Shown here in pieces: positions 15,453-16,347 of a stretch of DNA of 16,347 bases. Both the position numbers and the translations under genes were made by a program. This DNA is from CAZFAT01 sp964517075 (GTDB taxonomy: Bacteria; Acidobacteriota; Vicinamibacteria; Vicinamibacterales; SCN-69-37). A model generated the notes under the pieces. It ran no database searches. It was not told where the DNA came from and saw only the letters and a program-made list of their open reading frames with translations. How positions within the stretch are numbered: the stretch's first letter is position 1; every line of letters begins with the position of its first letter. The stretch is taken from positions 1 through 16,347 of the forward strand of contig CAZFAT010000207.1 of NCBI GenBank assembly GCA_964517075.1, given 5' to 3'.

Positions 15453-15941
15453 CTAGTGCGGGTCGCGCATCTCGGTCCAGATCAGGCCGAGTCCGGCGGC
15501 GACCGTGAGCGCGGCGAGGACGGTGGAGAGGCCGTGCAGCCGGCCGAACGTCACCCGCCGTGCGTCGCCGGCCGGCAGCGTCCGCAGGCTGGCGCCGGTG
15601 TCCGCCCGCAGCGCGTCGATGCGGGGCGCGATCACGAAGACGCCGGCGAGGCTGGCCGCCAGCATGGCGGCGACCGTCCACATGCGCAGGCCGAAGCGAC
15701 GCGGCCGCGGGCCGATTGCCGCGCGGGCCCCGAGTGACGCCAGGATGACGAGCGCCAGCAGCCAGGCCAGGTACTGGATGCGCGTGAAGATCGCGCCGAA
15801 GACGCGGCCGGCGAGACCGCCCGTGGCATCGTGCGGCGCCAGGGTGTCGAAGATGGCCGGAGCCCCGAGGCCGCCGAGCGTCGCGAGCCCGCCAACCCAC
15901 AGCGCCAGCGCCACCAGCGCGGCGAAGCGCAGGAGCGGCAT
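15453..15941 (-). CDS. DUF4149 membrane protein
   Basis: A 162-aa integral membrane protein with four predicted helices (about 5-27, 55-77, 86-105, 135-155). The first has ALWVGGLATLGGLGAP, and the last is preceded by FGRLHGLS; both are marks of the DUF4149 family, whose biochemical role is unknown. The loop between helices 3 and 4 (about 106-132) is polar, with IDALRADTGASLR. The gene converges on the M16 peptidase with a 40-bp gap and diverges from the transketolase with a 97-bp gap. A perfect TATAAT sits 6 nt before the ATG, suggesting a leaderless message. Confidence 0.85.
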   Translation of the reverse strand: MPLLRFAALVALALWVGGLATLGGLGAPAIFDTLAPHDATGGLAGRVFGAIFTRIQYLAWLLALVILASLGARAAIGPRPRRFGLRMWTVAAMLAASLAGVFVIAPRIDALRADTGASLRTLPAGDARRVTFGRLHGLSTVLAALTVAAGLGLIWTEMRDPH

Positions 15942-15947
15942 GGAGGG

Positions 15948-15953
15948 ATTATA
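15948..15953 (-). promoter_or_regulatory. Perfect -10 box for the DUF4149 gene
   Basis: TATAAT on the minus strand is separated from the ATG at 15941 by six bases (CCCTCC), which are not a ribosome site. Transcription from this box would begin at the start codon. Upstream the strand reads GGCCTTTCCGTATAAT, sharing CTTTCCGTATA with the PlsB-like gene. The -35 region at 17-bp spacing (ACATCG) is poor. Confidence 0.6.
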
Positions 15954-16024
15954 CGGAAAGGCCGCTGACTCGATGTGGCGGCCGCAGGGAACGCGACCGG
16001 GTCAGCTCCAGCGCGTTCCGGGAT

Positions 16025-16030
16025 TATGAT
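16025..16030 (+). promoter_or_regulatory. Candidate -10 box for the transketolase gene
   Basis: TATGAT (5 of 6 to consensus) ends 8 nt before ATG 16039. The bases between (GGCTGGGC) hold no clear ribosome site. The spacing again points to a leaderless start. Confidence 0.45.
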
Positions 16031-16038
16031 GGCTGGGC

Positions 16039-16347
16039 ATGCCCGAGCCTTCACTCGCCGCACTTCAGAACCTCGCCACGCAGCTTCGGATCGACTCGAT
16101 TCGCGCGACCACCGAAGCCGGATCCGGCCATCCGACGTCGTGCATGTCGGCGGCGGACATCGTCGCCGCGCTGTTCTTCGCCGAGATGCGGTACGACACG
16201 CGCGACCCGCAGAACCCCGACAACGATCGGTTCGTGCTGTCGAAGGGGCACGCGGCGCCGCTCCTGTATGCCGCGTGGGCGGAGGCAGGCTTCATGAACA
16301 GGGACGAACTGCTGTCCTTGCGCCGTGTCGACTCGGATCTCGAAGGA
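16039..16347 (+). CDS. tkt: Transketolase, 3' end cut by the window
   Basis: The first 103 codons are present and the frame is open at the window end. The N-terminal thiamine-diphosphate domain is clear: LQNLATQLRIDSIRATTEAGSGHPTSCMSAADIVAALFF with GSGHP, then NPDNDRFVLSKGHAAPLLYAAWAEAG and the region leading to DSDLEG. These are signatures of the transketolase N-terminal half; the wording resembles the shorter, animal-like transketolases more than E. coli TktA. The enzyme moves two-carbon ketol units in the pentose phosphate pathway. Because the rest is missing, a full-length enzyme cannot be told from a split N-terminal subunit. It diverges from the DUF4149 gene. Confidence 0.93.
   Translation, partial: MPEPSLAALQNLATQLRIDSIRATTEAGSGHPTSCMSAADIVAALFFAEMRYDTRDPQNPDNDRFVLSKGHAAPLLYAAWAEAGFMNRDELLSLRRVDSDLEG

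Noticed and set aside
1..16347. tRNA, rRNA, CRISPR array, insertion sequence, phage or defence island
   Set aside because: I saw no regularly spaced repeats, no transposase or integrase motifs, no cloverleaf-like sequences, and all gaps between genes are under about 115 bp.

Overview
The window is GC-rich bacterial chromosome from a Gram-negative organism. Lipoprotein and Sec signals, an outer-membrane barrel candidate, a TonB-domain protease and DUF4149 point to a double membrane. The mix of genes (a BlaI-type repressor next to an M56 protease with TonB domains, GH97, a NAD-type isocitrate dehydrogenase, an animal-like transketolase, and a cyclase-type TPR protein) fits Acidobacteriota, perhaps Vicinamibacteria. 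That placement is inferred from gene content and was not tested against any database. I see no phage, insertion sequence, CRISPR array, tRNA or rRNA.

Layout. (1) Positions 1-4105, plus strand: the end of a TPR protein cut by the window edge, then two exported enzymes, a dienelactone-hydrolase family protein and a GH97 glycosidase. (2) 4106-6516, plus strand: a compact regulatory module. A perfect inverted repeat and a BlaI/MecI-type operator precede a BlaI-family repressor, which overlaps by 4 nt a BlaR1/MecR1-type membrane protease carrying two tandem TonB C-terminal domains. (3) 6545-12579, minus strand: six closely packed genes, in transcription order NAD-type isocitrate dehydrogenase, PlsB-like acyltransferase, proline dehydrogenase, short-chain dehydrogenase, CCA-adding enzyme with HD domain, and a small outer-membrane protein. 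(4) 12617-15412, plus strand: a large two-domain M16 lipoprotein peptidase, divergent from the minus-strand cluster. (5) 15453-16347: a DUF4149 membrane protein on minus, diverging from the first 103 codons of a transketolase on plus.

Most of the content is ordinary housekeeping and accessory metabolism. The best leads are regulatory. One is the operator-BlaI-M56-TonB-TonB module, a probable sense-and-cleave switch with an unusual periplasmic end. A second is a set of start codons lying only 5 to 8 nt past a -10-like hexamer, suggesting leaderless transcripts; two of these share an 11-nt upstream element. A third is a shared, overlapping -10 that could fire in both directions between the dehydrogenase cluster and the M16 gene. 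I found no convincing new defence or mobile system.
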